Of a stretch of DNA of 7,039 bases, positions 5,573-7,039 are shown piece after piece. The first letter of the stretch is position 1. Each line of letters starts with the position of its first letter. The translations under genes were made by a program, and so were the position numbers. Source of the stretch: Prolixibacteraceae bacterium (GTDB taxonomy: Bacteria > Bacteroidota > Bacteroidia > Bacteroidales > Prolixibacteraceae); the NCBI GenBank assembly GCA_014380255.1, contig JACMKG010000397.1, positions 1 through 7,039 on the forward strand, written 5' to 3'. Under the pieces are notes generated by a model. It had not been told where the DNA came from. It searched no databases and was given only the letters and a program-made list of their open reading frames with translations.

Positions 5573-7039
5573 CTAAATGCCTTCAGCCATGGCTTCTGTG
5601 GGATCGGCTTTTCTTTCGCGTTTTTCCTCTACCCAATAATAAATAATGGGTAATACCAGCAAAGTCAGAAAAGTTGATGTGATCAATCCACCAATTACCA
5701 CTGTTGCCAGCGGGCGCTGCACTTCGGATCCCGGGCCTGAATTAAAAGCCATGGGGATGAAGCCTAAGCTGGCCACCAGGGCCGTCATTAGGACAGGGCG
5801 CAGACGGTCGGCGGAACCATCAATAATGGTTTTGCGCAACGGACCGCCTTCTTTCCTCAGTTCGTTGATGTGATCAATCAGTACAATGCCGTTAAGCACA
5901 GCGACCCCGAATAAAGCCACAAAGCCAATGCTTGCCGATACCGATAAATACATTCCACGGATCCACAGCAGGAATATGCCTCCTGAAAATGCAAAAGGAA
6001 GGTTCATTAGAATGATAATGGCATAGCGCATCTTGCCAAAGTTAAGGTACATGAGCCCGATAATGATAAAAAGAGATAGAGGAACTACCAGCAGTAAATG
6101 GTTCATGGCCCTTTGTTGGTTTTCGAACGTGCCGCCATATTCGAGGAAGTAACCCGGAGGGACATTGCCTTTTTGCTCAATTTCTGCCTGCAGCTTGTTG
6201 ACATAGGTTCCCATATCAATGTCCTTGATGTTGATGCCCACAATCAGCCGGCGCCATCCGTTCTCGCGCTGGATTTCCCGGGGTCCTTCCTGTGCAACGA
6301 TGTGAGACACCCTTTTTATGGGTATATATTCGCCGTTAGGCAGCGGAACGGGTATCTCCTGTATGTTTTGTAATTCGGATCTAAACTCTGGCGGATATCG
6401 CACCTGAATGTCAAATCTGCGCTGCCCTTCATAAAGCTGCCCTGCCACCTGACCCCCGATTCCGGCTTCAATCACTGTTTGGACATCATTTACATTCAAG
6501 CCAAAGGAAGCCAATGCCTGGCGGTCAATTTCAATGGTAAGATAAGGTTGCCCCACAGGCTGCTCTACAAAATAATTGGCTGTTCCTTCCATGCCCGAGA
6601 CAATGGCAGAGATGTTCTCGCCGACTTCATTTAGCTTATCGAGGTCTTCACCATAAATCTTTACGGCCAGATCTGACTTTACCCCACTGGTCAGTTCATC
6701 CACACGCATGGCAATAGGCTGTGTGAAATTATAAGCCAGGCCTGGCTCTGTTTTTAAAAAAGGCTCAATTCGGGCGATAATATCTTCCTTGGCAATTCCT
6801 TTTCTCCATTCATCAGTAGGCTTTAAGACCACCCAGACATCGGTCTGATGCACACCCATCCAATCGTTGGCCAGGTCAGAGCGGCCTGTTTTGGGAACGA
6901 CAGTCTTAATCTCAGGAATGTTTTCCATCAGCTTTCCGGCCAGCCAGTTGGCATTCTCAATTGATTCTTTCAGGGTTACCGAAGGCATGCGTACCTGTTC
7001 TATGAGGATGGAGCCTTCATCAAGTTCGGGAAGGAACTC
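5573..7039 (-). CDS. Heavy-metal-efflux RND transporter, CusA/CzcA family, C-terminal half
   Basis: The C-terminal 488 residues of an inner-membrane proton-driven RND pump; family members are about 1,040 residues, so roughly 550 N-terminal residues lie beyond the right edge. The frame continues past the internal ATG at 6988 to the edge, reading EFLPELDEGSILI, a typical HME-RND join into the second porter loop. Residues about 20-305 are the periplasmic PC1/PC2/docking region (MRVDELTSGVKSDLAVKIYG, then DRQALASFGLNVNDVQ, and EGQRRFDIQVRYP). Residues about 312-485 hold five membrane helices equivalent to TM8-TM12, with ASIGFVALFGVAVLNGIVL and the GSEVQRPLATVVIGGL signature that separates metal from drug RND pumps. 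The visible loops look more CzcA-like than CusA-like, but the TM4 residues that best indicate metal choice are outside the window. Its own adaptor and outer-membrane partner would be expected upstream, off the right edge. Confidence 0.95.
   Translation of the reverse strand, partial: EFLPELDEGSILIEQVRMPSVTLKESIENANWLAGKLMENIPEIKTVVPKTGRSDLANDWMGVHQTDVWVVLKPTDEWRKGIAKEDIIARIEPFLKTEPGLAYNFTQPIAMRVDELTSGVKSDLAVKIYGEDLDKLNEVGENISAIVSGMEGTANYFVEQPVGQPYLTIEIDRQALASFGLNVNDVQTVIEAGIGGQVAGQLYEGQRRFDIQVRYPPEFRSELQNIQEIPVPLPNGEYIPIKRVSHIVAQEGPREIQRENGWRRLIVGINIKDIDMGTYVNKLQAEIEQKGNVPPGYFLEYGGTFENQQRAMNHLLLVVPLSLFIIIGLMYLNFGKMRYAIIILMNLPFAFSGGIFLLWIRGMYLSVSASIGFVALFGVAVLNGIVLIDHINELRKEGGPLRKTIIDGSADRLRPVLMTALVASLGFIPMAFNSGPGSEVQRPLATVVIGGLITSTFLTLLVLPIIYYWVEEKRERKADPTEAMAEGI

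Noticed and set aside
5646..6373. Plus-strand frames opposite the RND pump gene
   Set aside because: Antisense shadows within a strongly conserved transporter gene.
3864..7039. Adaptor plus RND pump considered as one tripartite metal-efflux operon
   Set aside because: They are on opposite strands and separated by a bidirectional terminator; the adaptor's membrane helix and acidic insert fit MacA-like rather than CusB/CzcB-like proteins.

Overview
The window reads as chromosomal DNA of a Bacteroidota bacterium, most likely a Bacteroidales/Marinilabiliales-type lineage. The evidence is protein style (SPOR lipoprotein, a MacA-like adaptor with an acidic linker, a CzcA-like RND pump), candidate TAnnTTTG promoter boxes rather than E. 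coli-type boxes, weak Shine-Dalgarno signals and moderate GC. The lineage is inferred from sequence style; no database search was possible.

Layout. (1) 1-698, plus strand: C-terminal part of a class I/II aminotransferase close to the methionine/kynurenine aminotransferase group, entering from outside the window and ended by a strong terminator. Its PLP-binding lysine is replaced by proline. (2) 761-1104: non-coding DNA with a dense AGTACT palindrome/inverted-repeat cluster that can fold in two mutually exclusive ways, followed by a second hairpin. (3) Three minus-strand genes: a SPOR-domain lipoprotein (1155-1664), a small GIY-YIG-fold protein whose catalytic Arg and Glu are both replaced (1758-2003), and a long acyl-CoA dehydrogenase (2102-3658). 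(4) 3864-5420, plus strand: a HlyD/MacA-type periplasmic adaptor and a two-helix membrane microprotein, ended by a perfect bidirectional hairpin terminator. (5) 5573-7039, minus strand: the C-terminal half of a heavy-metal-efflux RND pump that continues beyond the right edge.

How the genes relate. They are mostly independent transcription units rather than one system. The aminotransferase and the lipoprotein converge on the 699-1154 gap. The acyl-CoA dehydrogenase and the adaptor diverge from a 205-bp intergenic region. The adaptor unit and the RND gene converge on a shared terminator, so this adaptor is not in the RND pump's operon. The adaptor has no ABC ATPase/permease or TolC-like partner in the window.

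The most interesting points are two adjacent-region proteins that keep their fold but have lost key active-site residues (the Lys-to-Pro aminotransferase and the GIY-YIG protein), the switchable AGTACT repeat structure, and the adaptor-microprotein pair. I found no CRISPR array, tRNA, rRNA, transposase or clear defence system.
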